From JOPF133 sp052144935 (GTDB taxonomy: Bacteria > Acidobacteriota > Terriglobia > Bryobacterales > Bryobacteraceae), in assembly GCA_052144935.1 (NCBI GenBank), contig JBKQPR010000339.1:23189-87188 (forward strand): a DNA stretch of 64,000 nucleotides. Reading direction: 5' to 3'. This document shows positions 8,129 through 16,661 of the stretch, one piece after another. Position 1 is the first letter of the stretch. Each line of letters opens with the position of its first letter. The notes below the pieces were generated by a model that had not been told where the DNA came from, searched no databases, and saw only the letters and a list, made by a program, of their open reading frames with translations. The position numbers and the translations under genes are program-made.

Positions 8129-9403
8129 ATGTTGCGCGCCTACCGCCAGTTGCTTCGCTCCAACCGCAACTTTCGCCTGCTATGGACGGCGCAGATCGTC
8201 AGCGAGATGGGCGATTGGTTCTATTCGCTGGCGGTGTACCACCTGCTGCTGGAGCTTACCGGCAACAAAGCCGAGTCGGTGGGCCTGGCGGTGGTGCTGC
8301 AGGTGCTTCCCACGGCGTTCATTTCGCCCACGGCGGGCGTCATCAACGACCGCATCAGCCGCAAGGCCATCATGATCGGGGCCGACGTGGCGCGCTTCTT
8401 CATCGTGCTGGGAATGCTGGCGGTGCGCACCCGCGGCATGGTGTGGCTGGTGTATCCCCTGCTGCTTTTCGAGACCCTGGGCGCGGCGTTCTTCGAGCCG
8501 GCCCACAGCGCCGTGGTCCCCAATATCGTCCAGCCGGGCGAGGTGCTGGCGGCCAACGCGCTGGGGTCGATCACGTGGTCCTTCTGCCTGGCCGTGGGAG
8601 CATCGCTGGGAGGCATCGTGGCCGTGCTGGCCGGGCGCGACACGGTCTTCCTGCTGAACGCGTTCTCCTTTCTGGCTTCCGCGTGGCTTATCCGCCGGAT
8701 GCGTTTTGCGGAGCCGCATGCCGCCGGAATGCCGCCGCTGCGCGCCCGGGATTTCGTGGATTTCACGCCCGTTCTGGAAGGCGTGCGCTATATCCGCGCG
8801 GACCCGCGCCTCTTCGCGACCGTGTTTGTGAAAGCCGGCGGCGGAATCCTGGGGGCCAACAACGTAATCCTCCCGATGATGGGCCAGCGCGTGTTCCCGG
8901 TGCGGCTCGCCGGTATGGACGCGGGCCGCGGCGCCATGCTGGGAATGAGCCTGCTGATGGCCGCGCGCGGGGCCGGCGCGCTGCTTGGCCCGCTGGTCGG
9001 CGGACGCTGGGCGCGCGACCGCCAGGCGCGTCTGCGCATCGGCATTCTGCTCGGCTTTCTGCTGTCCGCGGCGGGTTATGTATCGCTGGGCGGCGCCGGC
9101 GCGCTGTGGCTGGCGGTACTCGCGGTGGTCTTGGCGCACTCGGGATCGTCCACCAACTGGGTGTTCTCTACCACGCTGCTGCAGGTGTACACCGCCGATC
9201 GGTTCCGCGGTCGCGTCTTCGCCGCCGATTTTGGGCTGTGCATGTTGGGGGTCTCGGCCAGCAGTTATCTGGCGGGCGTAGCCATCGATTGGGGGATGCC
9301 CGTGCGAACATCCGCCCTGGCCATCGGCTGCGCGATGCTGGTGCCGACGGCGGCTTGGGCGGCGGTGCTTTCAGTGAGCGGGCGGGATCGGCGGCGCGAG
9401 TAA
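8129..9403 (+). CDS. MFS transporter (MFS_3/EntS-like)
   Basis: Protein of 424 residues with about 12 predicted membrane helices, of the major facilitator superfamily group that includes enterobactin exporter EntS. The N-terminus NRNFRLLWTAQIVSEMGDWFYSLAV and the loop INDRISRKAIMIGADVAR (the family's D-R-x-x-R-R-type motif A) are diagnostic. It is likely a proton-driven exporter; the substrate is unknown. ATG 8129 has a weak TAGGA six bases upstream. It follows the trpS hairpin repeat and is convergent with the redoxin gene, two bases apart from its end. Confidence 0.85.
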   Translation: MLRAYRQLLRSNRNFRLLWTAQIVSEMGDWFYSLAVYHLLLELTGNKAESVGLAVVLQVLPTAFISPTAGVINDRISRKAIMIGADVARFFIVLGMLAVRTRGMVWLVYPLLLFETLGAAFFEPAHSAVVPNIVQPGEVLAANALGSITWSFCLAVGASLGGIVAVLAGRDTVFLLNAFSFLASAWLIRRMRFAEPHAAGMPPLRARDFVDFTPVLEGVRYIRADPRLFATVFVKAGGGILGANNVILPMMGQRVFPVRLAGMDAGRGAMLGMSLLMAARGAGALLGPLVGGRWARDRQARLRIGILLGFLLSAAGYVSLGGAGALWLAVLAVVLAHSGSSTNWVFSTTLLQVYTADRFRGRVFAADFGLCMLGVSASSYLAGVAIDWGMPVRTSALAIGCAMLVPTAAWAAVLSVSGRDRRRE

Positions 9404-9405
9404 CG

Positions 9406-9942
9406 CTACCAAATCCCGTTGTCGTGCAGCGCCTTGACAATCTGCGGCACGGTCTGGTTGGGGGACGCCGAGCTGGCAACGTAGATCACTTTGCCCGCCT
9501 TATCCACCACAATCAAGCCGTCTAAACGGTGGGGTATCGTGAAGCCCATCGACTCGGCGGTCATCGATGGCGGCGCCACGGCTGCGGGCATGGTATAGCC
9601 GAGGCGGCTTATCTGCGCGCCCAGATCGTCCACATTGCGGCTCACTACGTAGACCACCGCCACTCCGCGATCCTTAAAGGCGCGGTACAGGATTTCCAGA
9701 AAAGCGTCCTGTGCGCCGACGCGTTGGCTGAACCCCAGGATCGCCAGTTTGCCTTTGAGCGAGGCCGGCGTGATGCTGTTTCCCTGGGTGTCTTTCAACT
9801 CAAAATCCGGCAGGCTCTTGCCCGCGAGCGGAGACAAGGGCCCGTTCGTGAACTCGTCGACCTGGACGGCGCCCGCGGGCGGCTTGAATTCAAAAAGCGC
9901 ATCGGGCAGTGGCTGGTTGATCACGGCCTTTGTGACCGTCAT
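9406..9942 (-). CDS. Redoxin domain protein; probably the 3' part of a split LolA-redoxin gene
   Basis: Protein of 178 residues. Residues from about 42 onward form a thioredoxin-fold redoxin/AhpC-TSA domain (SLPDFELKDTQGNSI, LAILGFSQRVGAQ, LIVVDKAGKVIYVA). The usual catalytic Cys pair is absent at the FSQRVGAQ position. Residues 1-35 (TKAVINQPLPDALFEFKPPAGA) are instead the end of a LolA/DUF2092-like lipoprotein-carrier fold. The reading frame meets the upstream LolA-like gene at an ATGA overlap. The frame upstream of the ATG also reads as LolA-like strand, which suggests that both were one gene before a -1 frameshift near 9950. Confidence 0.7.
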   Translation of the reverse strand: MTVTKAVINQPLPDALFEFKPPAGAVQVDEFTNGPLSPLAGKSLPDFELKDTQGNSITPASLKGKLAILGFSQRVGAQDAFLEILYRAFKDRGVAVVYVVSRNVDDLGAQISRLGYTMPAAVAPPSMTAESMGFTIPHRLDGLIVVDKAGKVIYVASSASPNQTVPQIVKALHDNGIW

Positions 9943-10526
9943 CGTTTCGACGCTAGTTGTTCATAACCCGGCTGATTATCCACCTGCGTGCGGCGCTGCT
10001 GCAGGACGAGATAACGCGCCTTGTCGACCCAATACTGTATCGGGCCAATTTGGAGCCCCGGCTGCATCTGCTGCGGCGGTGTGAGGGACGCTTCGATCGC
10101 GTAACATGCGACGGACGCGCCGCCCACCGGAAGATCCTCCTCGCGGAGCACGCGGGCGCTCGCCACACGCCTGGCGAACCGTTGGTAGGGAAGCGGGTTG
10201 CGGTCAGACCTTCCCGGCCGCCTGGTGTATTCCTGATTTTGGGGATTGTACCGCCAGACATCCGTGCCGTTGGAAACGGTCACCAGGCCTGGCTGGAATT
10301 CCTCGCGCAACTTGCCTCCCGGCGCCATCTGAATGTGCCGGTGAAATTCGTTGGTCGACTGGTGGCTGGAGCTGCGCGTCTCGTTGCGCTCGACATACTC
10401 GATGTCGCAACTCTTCAGATTTGTGTAGGTCTCCTCCACTTTCTGAAGGATCTCCATGGCATTCTGTGCCGCCACGTAACTCGGAACGAGCGCCACGGCG
10501 ATCGCCCAACTGGCCCATCTGCCCAT
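9939..10526 (-). CDS. LolA-like secreted protein (5' part of split LolA-redoxin gene)
   Basis: Protein of 195 residues with an N-terminal signal peptide (MGRWASWAIAVALVPSYVAA) and the start of a LolA/LolB-like half-barrel (AMEILQKVEETYTNLKSCDIEY, then VWRYNPQNQEYTRR). Such proteins bind lipids or lipoproteins in the periplasm; many acidobacterial members carry a C-terminal redoxin domain. ATG 10526 is preferred over GTG 10541. A TATATA hexamer at 10533-10538 on this strand, with TTCCCA 17 bases further up, lies six bases before it. The frame ends at 9939-9941 directly in the next frame's start, and the last ~5 residues do not look native. Confidence 0.7.
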   Translation of the reverse strand: MGRWASWAIAVALVPSYVAAQNAMEILQKVEETYTNLKSCDIEYVERNETRSSSHQSTNEFHRHIQMAPGGKLREEFQPGLVTVSNGTDVWRYNPQNQEYTRRPGRSDRNPLPYQRFARRVASARVLREEDLPVGGASVACYAIEASLTPPQQMQPGLQIGPIQYWVDKARYLVLQQRRTQVDNQPGYEQLASKR

Positions 10527-10595
10527 GCCCGATATATACACCTGCCGGATCGCCCTGGGAATGGCCCTTTGTAGGGGCGGAACACGCCGTGCGTG

Positions 10596-10643
10596 CTATT
10601 CATTCCGCAGCGCCATCATGGGATCGAGGAGCGCCGCGCGACA
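10596..10643 (-). pseudogene. C-terminal scar of an ADOP-type ABC permease
   Basis: On the minus strand these bases read RAALLDPMMALRNE followed by TAG. That is the characteristic C-terminus of the acidobacterial duplicated MacB/FtsX-like permeases (ADOP, TIGR03434). Nothing permease-like precedes it; the sequence just upstream on that strand is unrelated. A second and longer relic with the same ending lies at 11284-11620. The two bracket the PemK module. Confidence 0.5.
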
Positions 10644-10746
10644 GCACCACCAAGTACTCAAACTTCACATCGCACCGCCGCAGCCAATGCGCCCGCGTGA
10701 TTGGCTTTCCGCCGTCGCTGTCATTCGCTGAGAATAGAATTGGAAC

Positions 10747-10945
10747 ATGGTGCTCAGCGCGCAGGAAGAATCGCTCATCAGTGTTGTCCGGGCACTCGCC
10801 GCCGGAAGAGGCTGGGAAGGTCCTGAATTGGGCGCGGCAACTCGCCGATCTTGCAGACAGGCGCATGATCGAGTGGTCCGATTCATGGACTGACCAGGAT
10901 CAAGCCGATGCAACAGCGGCGGCTGTCGAGCGATTCGAGAACTAG
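10747..10945 (+). pseudogene. Antitoxin gene of a PemK/MazF module, frameshifted
   Basis: From ATG 10747 the frame reads MVLSAQEESLISVVRAL and then loses sense. One base later the next frame continues as PPEEAGKVLNWARQLADLA and ends ...DQADATAAAVERFEN at 10945. Joined, they give about 66 residues. They resemble small acidobacterial proteins that sit directly before PemK-like toxins. A single extra base in the GCACTCGCCGCC stretch near 10797 explains the break. TAGAAT at 10735-10740 lies six bases before the ATG. If the frameshift is real, the toxin would lack its antitoxin. Confidence 0.6.
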
Positions 10946-10959
10946 GAAAGGGAAGACCG

Positions 10960-11283
10960 TTGAAGCCCGGAGACGTCGTCGGAGCGTTTCCCGGCGCGCA
11001 GGTGACGAAGACTCGTCCGGCCGTAGTACTCTCGACGGAAGCCTGCCATCGGCATCGGCCCGATCTGGTGGTGGGCCTGATCACGACACGGGCTCCGAAG
11101 CCCTTGACTCCGACCGATTGCGAGTTGCGCGATTGGAAGCACGCAGGGCTGCATGCGGCGTCGTACTTCCGGCTCTTTCCAGTCACTCTGCCCCAACGCG
11201 AGGTCGGGCTGATCGGAAGACTTTCCGATTCGGATTGGGGGGCGGTGCGTGTGTGTTTTAAGACTGGGCTTGGCGGCGAGTAG
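10960..11283 (+). CDS. PemK/MazF-like toxin
   Basis: Protein of 107 residues of the MazF/PemK/Kid fold, ribosome-independent endoribonucleases. The N-terminus KPGDVVGAFPGAQVTKTRPAVVLS carries the conserved basic KTRPAVV strand; LVVGLITTRAPKP and the C-terminal REVGLIGRLSDSDW follow. The start is TTG at 10960 with AGGAAAGGGA about five bases upstream. It lies 15 bases after the frameshifted antitoxin. The module sits exactly between two remnants of ADOP permease genes that read on the opposite strand. Confidence 0.8.
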   Translation: MKPGDVVGAFPGAQVTKTRPAVVLSTEACHRHRPDLVVGLITTRAPKPLTPTDCELRDWKHAGLHAASYFRLFPVTLPQREVGLIGRLSDSDWGAVRVCFKTGLGGE

Positions 11284-11620
11284 TTCAACCCAGAGCGCCA
11301 CCATGGGATCGAGCAGCGCGGCGCGGCGGTCCGGAATTTCAGGCCGCGCACAGGGCCACGGCCGCCAGCACCTGTGCAGCGGACGCGAGCATGCGCGGGC
11401 CGGCGGGCGCATTTCGAATACCAGCCCAGCCACCAACCGGCCGAGCGCCACCGCAGCACCACGATTCCGGGAGCGGCGGCCCACACTTCGCGAAACACCA
11501 GCCCGACGCTCGTGGCCGCGTGGCGCGCCGCGGCGGAGCTATCGAATTTTGGAGTCGCTGTGCGCACCTTCGCCCTGGCCATCGGGCGGCGGTGGGAGGA
11601 ATGACTGCCACCAAACGCCG
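11284..11620 (-). pseudogene. Decayed ADOP-type ABC permease C-terminal domain
   Basis: Minus-strand pieces in alternating frames rebuild the end of an acidobacterial ADOP permease. They are GLVFREVWAAAPGIVV, then GRLVAGLVFEM, then PRMLASAAQVLAAVALCA, then PDRRAALLDPMVALWVE. The family's final stop is missing because the codon after the last Glu is CTA. At least two frameshifts are needed. Parent permeases have two FtsX domains in about 800-900 residues, so only roughly the last 110 remain. No other gene is visible between 11284 and 11706. Confidence 0.55.
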
Positions 11621-11706
11621 GCACGCCCGGCCCCTTGAGAGGCGGCCAGGCCGCGCCCGCGCCGCCGACCCCCGGCGTTCCCCGCGCGGGATTACACTGA
11701 TCTACT

Positions 11707-12752
11707 ATGGATCGCCTCCTGCTTTCCGCCGTAGTTGCCACGCTGTCTCCCCTGTGGGCCCAGGAGCCGGTGGCGCGACCGCGGGCACGCGAGATCGGAC
11801 TGATCGTCGGGTCGCTCGAGCCTGGCCCGCTGGATGCCATTACCGATGTCGAAGGCGTGCGCGTGGGGCACACCACGCTCATCCAGGGAGATGCCGTCCG
11901 CACGGGGGTCACCGTGGTGCTGCCGCACGGCGGCAACCTGTTTCGGGATAAAGTGCCCGGCGCGGTTTATGTGGGCAACGCGTTCGGCAAGCTGGCGGGA
12001 TCGACGCAGGTGGAGGAGCTGGGCGAGATCGAATCGCCCATCGCGCTGACTTCCACGCTGAACGTGCCGCGGGTGGCCGACGCGCTGATCGATTATCTGC
12101 TGGGCCTCCCGGGCAATCAAGCGGTGCGCTCGGTGAATCCTCTGGTCGCCGAAACCAACGACGGCTACCTCAACGATATTCGCGGCCGGCACGTGGGCCG
12201 CGAGGAGGTGCTGCGCGCCATCGCCGGAGCGCGCGGGGGATCCGTGGAAGAAGGCGCGGTGGGGGCCGAACGGCTTCCCGCAAGGCCGGGGCGTATACTG
12301 TGGGCGTGCTGGTGCAGACCAACTTCGGAGGCACGCTGCAGATGAACGGTGCTCCGGTGGGCCGCGAGCTGCGGGCGCAGGGGCCCAATTCGGGCGACGG
12401 CTCCTGCGTGATGCTGGTGGCCACCGACGCGCCGGTGGACGCCCGCAACTTGCGCCGCATGGCCGCCCGCACCATGTTCGGCCTGGCGCGGACGGGATCG
12501 AGCGGCGCCAACGGCAGCGGCGATTACGGGATCGCCTTCACCACCGCGCGCGGCGCCTCCGCCAACGCCGCCAAACTCCTCTCGAACGACGATATGTCGA
12601 CTCTGTTTCTGGCCGTGATCGAGGCCACCGAAGAGGCCATCTACAACTCGCTGCTGCGCGCGGTCACCACCACGGGCAACGGCCACACCGTGGAAGCGCT
12701 GCCGATCGAACGGACAGTCGCGATCCTGCGCCGGCACGGAGCGCTGCGTTGA
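11707..12752 (+). pseudogene. P1 (DmpA-type) aminopeptidase, disrupted
   Basis: The first frame (11707-12345) has a signal peptide and DmpA-family motifs: NAITDVEGVRVGH-like AITDVEGVRVGHTTL, VVLPHGGNLFRDKVPG and VNPLVAETNDGYLNDI. The second frame, which reads through 12300-12752, carries YTVGVLVQTNFGG, the autoproteolysis region GDGSCVMLVATDAP and NGSGDYGIAF. Between EEGAVG and TASRKAG about 13 family residues (a GTG...FKGGIG-type stretch) are missing together with a frame change near 12262. A small out-of-frame deletion therefore seems to have inactivated it. Intact members are N-terminal nucleophile hydrolases that cleave D-amino acid or beta-peptides. TACACT at 11693-11698 precedes the ATG by eight bases. 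Confidence 0.75.
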
Positions 12753-12772
12753 GCAGCCCAAAGGAGGATCGA

Positions 12773-13681
12773 ATGAAGCCAATTGCCAACCGCCGCAATT
12801 TTCTGAAATGGACCGCCGGACTGGCCGCCGCCTGTGCCCGGCCTTCGACTGCCGGGGCGCAGGGCAAGGTGGTGCGTACCGCCGGGACGAGGGTCAAACT
12901 GGGGCTGAACGCGTACTCGTTCAATCAGCCGCTCATGGCGGGCACGCTGAAACTGGAGGACGTGATCCACTACTGCGCCGAGATCGGCATCGAGGGCGTG
13001 GATCCCACCGGCTATTACTTTCCGGGGTATCCCAAGACGCCGCCCGACGATTACATTTACCACCTGAAGCGCGAGGCCTTCCTCAACGGCGTCACGCTCA
13101 GCGGCACGGGCGTGCGCAACGATTTCACGGCGGTCGACGCGGCCGCCCGCAAGAAGGACGTGCAACTGGTGAAGGACTGGATCGAGGTGGCGGCCAAGCT
13201 GGGCGCGCCGGTGATCCGCGTGTTCACGGGCCCGCGCATGCCCGAAGGACACAGCTTCGACGAGGTGCTGGCGTGGATGACGCCCGATTTCAAAGAGTGC
13301 GCCGCGCACGGCAAACGCTTCGGCGTAATCGTGGGCCTGCAGAATCACAACGATTTCGTGAAGACCGCCGGGCAGGCCATCCGCGTAATCCAAGCGGTAG
13401 ACTCGGAATGGTTCGGATCGATTCTGGACATCGGCAGCCTGCGCACCAACGATCCCTACGAGGAGATCGAAAAGCTGATGCCGTACGCTGTCTCCTGGCA
13501 GCTCAAGGAGATGGTCGGTTACGGCACTAAGGAAGTGCCCACGGATCTCGCGAAGGTGAAGGCCATCATCGACAAGGGCGGCTACCGCGGATTCCTGCCG
13601 GTGGAGACGCTGGGCGGAGGCGATCCCAAGGTGAAAGTGGCCGCCTACATGGAAAAGGCGCGCAAGGTATTTGGGGGATAG
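12773..13681 (+). CDS. Tat-exported sugar phosphate isomerase/epimerase-like TIM-barrel protein
   Basis: Protein of 302 residues. The N-terminus has a twin-arginine signal (NRRNFLKWTAG followed by a hydrophobic stretch and AGA). The remainder is an AP-endonuclease-2-type TIM barrel (xylose isomerase-like), with KLGLNAYSFNQPL, IEGVDPTGYYFP, VIVGLQNHNDFV and SILDIGSLRTNDPY supplying the metal-binding His, Glu and Asp positions of the fold. AAGGAGG at 12760-12766 sets ATG 12773. Such exported epimerase-like proteins are abundant in Acidobacteriota and Planctomycetota and are thought to act in sugar breakdown; the substrate is unknown. Confidence 0.85.
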   Translation: MKPIANRRNFLKWTAGLAAACARPSTAGAQGKVVRTAGTRVKLGLNAYSFNQPLMAGTLKLEDVIHYCAEIGIEGVDPTGYYFPGYPKTPPDDYIYHLKREAFLNGVTLSGTGVRNDFTAVDAAARKKDVQLVKDWIEVAAKLGAPVIRVFTGPRMPEGHSFDEVLAWMTPDFKECAAHGKRFGVIVGLQNHNDFVKTAGQAIRVIQAVDSEWFGSILDIGSLRTNDPYEEIEKLMPYAVSWQLKEMVGYGTKEVPTDLAKVKAIIDKGGYRGFLPVETLGGGDPKVKVAAYMEKARKVFGG

Positions 13682-13710
13682 GTCTCCGGCCGCGTGATGT
13701 GGTGCGGTCC

Positions 13711-14793
13711 CTACACCGCCAGCTTCTTAACCCAGATCACCACTCCCGTCACCGCCATCGCCACCAGCAGCAAGCTGGAAACGGACATCAGAATATGTCC
13801 CGGCAGTCCCCAAATATCGCCCGTGTGGATCGATCGGTTGAAGCGGATCCAGCGGTAGCCCTCGGAATCCGTCAGGAAATTGCGCACCTGCAGCACCTTG
13901 CCGCTGTACTGGTCGATGGCGACGCTGCTGTGCGCGCTGCCCGAAGTCTCCTCCGGCACGCGCAGTACGACATTGAACGCATCCTTGGGATTGCCCGGCA
14001 GAATGAGAGTGTCCAATGCCGCCCCCGGCAAGGTCTGCTGCGCCACCGCGATGGCCCGGTCCACGCCGAACGGCGGCGCGCCGGCGTCTGGCGTGGAATT
14101 GGGCGGCGTGGCGAAGCTCGGCCGCGAGGAGTGCGTCAGCGCGTAGATGGCCTTCTCGCCGGAATCGAATCCGATGAGGACGCCCGTGAAGGCCGCCACC
14201 CACAGAAAGACGGCCGCATAGATGCCGACCCAGCGGTGCGCATCGAAGCACGTGCGAAACCATGAGGCTTTCCATTGCATGGCCGCCCGACGGGTGCGCC
14301 ACCACAGAATCACGCCCGTGGGCACCAGCAGGCAGAGCGCCAGGCCGGCGTAACTGACGATCGTCTTCCCCACCGGTGCCCACGCGGCGCGGCCATCCCC
14401 GGCCAGGCGCAGATGGATCTGGTGGATGTACCCCAGCCAGCGATCCGCGCGGGTCGGGCCGGTGCGGCGTCCGAGAATCGCGCCGTCGTAGGGATTCACC
14501 GTCACGGTGGAACGGTCCGACAGCGCCATCGTCTGCGCCAGGTTGTGATAGCGGGCGATCAGGACGGCGCGCACCTTGGCAGGAGCGAATTGCCGCTCGA
14601 CCCCGGCGATCAGCGCCGATTCGGGTAGCGTGCCGGCGCCCGGCGTGACGTACCAAAGGCTGGGATGCAGCCAGTGGCCGATATCGCCCTCGAAGGCGAT
14701 GATGCTGCCGGTCACTCCCAGGATGGTCAGGAAGATCGCGGCAGCCACGCCGAGATACAGGTGGATCTGGAGGACGATTTTGCGGGCCGTCAT
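13711..14793 (-). CDS. PepSY-associated transmembrane protein
   Basis: Protein of 360 residues with four strong membrane helices. The opening IVLQIHLYLGVAAAIFLTILGVTGSIIAF and the motif WLGYIHQIHLRL are typical of the PepSY-TM (DUF3526-like, iron-uptake-associated) family, which often reduces or helps import iron-siderophores. The periplasmic PepSY part includes SGKVLQVRNF. It is the last gene of a BlaI-BlaR1-PepSY operon; its ATG overlaps the blaR1-like stop by ATGA. The link to a protease-controlled repressor system is by position only. Confidence 0.8.
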   Translation of the reverse strand: MTARKIVLQIHLYLGVAAAIFLTILGVTGSIIAFEGDIGHWLHPSLWYVTPGAGTLPESALIAGVERQFAPAKVRAVLIARYHNLAQTMALSDRSTVTVNPYDGAILGRRTGPTRADRWLGYIHQIHLRLAGDGRAAWAPVGKTIVSYAGLALCLLVPTGVILWWRTRRAAMQWKASWFRTCFDAHRWVGIYAAVFLWVAAFTGVLIGFDSGEKAIYALTHSSRPSFATPPNSTPDAGAPPFGVDRAIAVAQQTLPGAALDTLILPGNPKDAFNVVLRVPEETSGSAHSSVAIDQYSGKVLQVRNFLTDSEGYRWIRFNRSIHTGDIWGLPGHILMSVSSLLLVAMAVTGVVIWVKKLAV

Positions 14794-16661
14794 TTCTGCT
14801 TTTGCAATGGCTCTTCGGCCTGCTGCAACTGCTCTTCGGCTTGCCGCACCCTCGCTCGCAGGGCGTTGATCTCCGCCACCATCTTGGCATAGACCTGTTC
14901 CGCTTCGGCGTTGGCCCCTTCCGGCAAGCTGGGCAGCGGCTCGTAGCTGATGCGCAACCCCTGGTGCTCCCGTTTGAAGGTTGACAGTTGCTGTTCCGCC
15001 TTTTGCAGTTCCTCTCGCAGGAATTGGGTGGTGGCCTTAGCCTGCTCGTCCTGGCGCTCCCGCCAATTGGCGGGCACTTGGAACACCACGCTCACCTGCC
15101 GCGTGGCGCCGGCGTAATCGCTGACGAAGCGCCAGTTGAGGAGCGACTCCAGCGCCGCCTTGCGCAGCTCCGCCGGGCCGCTGACCACGTGCGCATCGCT
15201 CACCTCGCCCTCGCCATCCAGCGTCACTTCCACCACCACCGTGCCCTGGATATTCTTCTCCACCGCGGCGAGCGGATAACGCACTGGCTCGCTTTTCAGC
15301 ACTTTGGCCCCGCCGGTATCCACCTGGACACCGCGGTCGTTGCGGGGCTCGCCGCGACGGTTAAATACGTAGACCCTGCCCTCCGCGACTCCGATGGTTC
15401 CTTGTTGTTCCTGCCCCTCCGGCACCAGCATGCCGCGCTCGCCGGGCTCGCCGTCGAAGGTTGCCGTGGCCGTGCGCCCGGGTTCCGCCGCCATATAGAA
15501 AGTTACCGGGTGCGCCTGCTCCTCCGTCTCCTTCACTCCATTGCGAAGGGTCACCACCATGGACTTGCCGTCCTTGGTGACGGTCACGGTGGCCGGCTTC
15601 TCCTGCTTCGGCTGCTGCGGCTGCTCCAGCGGCTTTTCCTGCGCCTTGGCCCAATGGACGTTCAAGGCCAGGCAGCCCAGCCCCAGGCACACGGCCAAAA
15701 TCGCGGGCAGCCGCGACGGACGGTATTCCGGGCCGGCCGCGCCCATCAGCCGCTGGATGCGATAGAGCAGCGGGCCGCCGGCCGACGCCATCGCCATTCC
15801 CGGCGCCACCAGACGCAGCCGTTCCAGGCGCGTGAGGGCGCGGGCGTAGCACAAGGCATTGCCGCAGGATTCCACCGCCAGGTCGTCGCAGCACAGCTCG
15901 CGCTCGTGGCGCATGCGCGCCGATACCCACCACACCGCCGGATGATAGAACAGCAGCGTCTCGATCAGCATCTGCAACAGGTTGACCGCGTAGTCGAAGC
16001 GCTGGATGTGCGCCATCTCGTGCGCCAGCACGGCTTCCAACTGCTCCGGCGTCAGGCCCAGCAGGGTGGCCGAAGGGAGCAGGATCAAGGGGCGAATCCA
16101 GCCCACCACCGACGGGCCATCGGCCAGCGCGGAGATCCACACCGCCACCGGCCGCCGGACGCCCATGCGCGCCCCGAGGCGCGCCACCGCCGCCAGCACC
16201 GGGCCCGTGGCCGGCTCCCCGCGCCGCCGCAGCCCGTAAAGCTGCCTGGCGCCCCACACCAGCCGGAGCGACAACAACAGAACCCCCAGCGACCAGACCG
16301 GCAGCGCCCAACTTTCAACCCGCTCCAACCAGGAAACCGCGGACGCCGGCCACTGCGCGGCGGGAGCCACCGTGGCGAAGAAGTACGCCGCCGTTGCCCG
16401 AACCGGGCCGGGTCCAAAGAGCGCCGGGCCGGGACCGAAGGGTAACCCGCGCCCCCCTCCCCCCGCGCCGCGCGCCAGAATCCATGCGGTCGCGGGCGGG
16501 AGCGCCGCCAGCATGGCCAGCGCCACGCAGCTCGCCACGTACCGCCAGGCCGCCGGGCGCTTCCGCAATAGGAAGAGCGCCACCGATAAGAGAATCGCCA
16601 CCACCGACCCCTGCCACACGAAATGCAGTAGAGCCGCGCTAAGAGCTTGTGCCAACGTCAT
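14790..16661 (-). CDS. BlaR1-like M56 metallopeptidase with TonB-type C-terminal domain
   Basis: Protein of 623 residues. Membrane helices at the N-terminus flank a cytosolic M56 zinc-protease domain: VLAHEMAHIQRFDYAVN (HExxH) and RHERELCCDDLAV. A periplasmic TonB-like C-terminal domain follows (VEKNIQGTVVVEVTLDGEGEV, LLNWRFV), then a coiled-coil tail of about 80 residues rich in Gln and Glu. In BlaR1/MecR1 systems the protease cleaves the partner BlaI repressor on sensing a ligand; here the penicillin-sensor domain is replaced by the TonB-like domain. The start is ATG 16661 after GGAGGGGAAAG; the longer upstream frame is a shadow of the blaI-like gene. Confidence 0.85.
   Translation of the reverse strand: MTLAQALSAALLHFVWQGSVVAILLSVALFLLRKRPAAWRYVASCVALAMLAALPPATAWILARGAGGGGRGLPFGPGPALFGPGPVRATAAYFFATVAPAAQWPASAVSWLERVESWALPVWSLGVLLLSLRLVWGARQLYGLRRRGEPATGPVLAAVARLGARMGVRRPVAVWISALADGPSVVGWIRPLILLPSATLLGLTPEQLEAVLAHEMAHIQRFDYAVNLLQMLIETLLFYHPAVWWVSARMRHERELCCDDLAVESCGNALCYARALTRLERLRLVAPGMAMASAGGPLLYRIQRLMGAAGPEYRPSRLPAILAVCLGLGCLALNVHWAKAQEKPLEQPQQPKQEKPATVTVTKDGKSMVVTLRNGVKETEEQAHPVTFYMAAEPGRTATATFDGEPGERGMLVPEGQEQQGTIGVAEGRVYVFNRRGEPRNDRGVQVDTGGAKVLKSEPVRYPLAAVEKNIQGTVVVEVTLDGEGEVSDAHVVSGPAELRKAALESLLNWRFVSDYAGATRQVSVVFQVPANWRERQDEQAKATTQFLREELQKAEQQLSTFKREHQGLRISYEPLPSLPEGANAEAEQVYAKMVAEINALRARVRQAEEQLQQAEEPLQKQK

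Noticed and set aside
15361..16311. Second minus-strand frame inside the blaR1-like gene
   Set aside because: Gly/Ala/Arg-rich shadow; the HExxH and TonB-like motifs are in the other frame.
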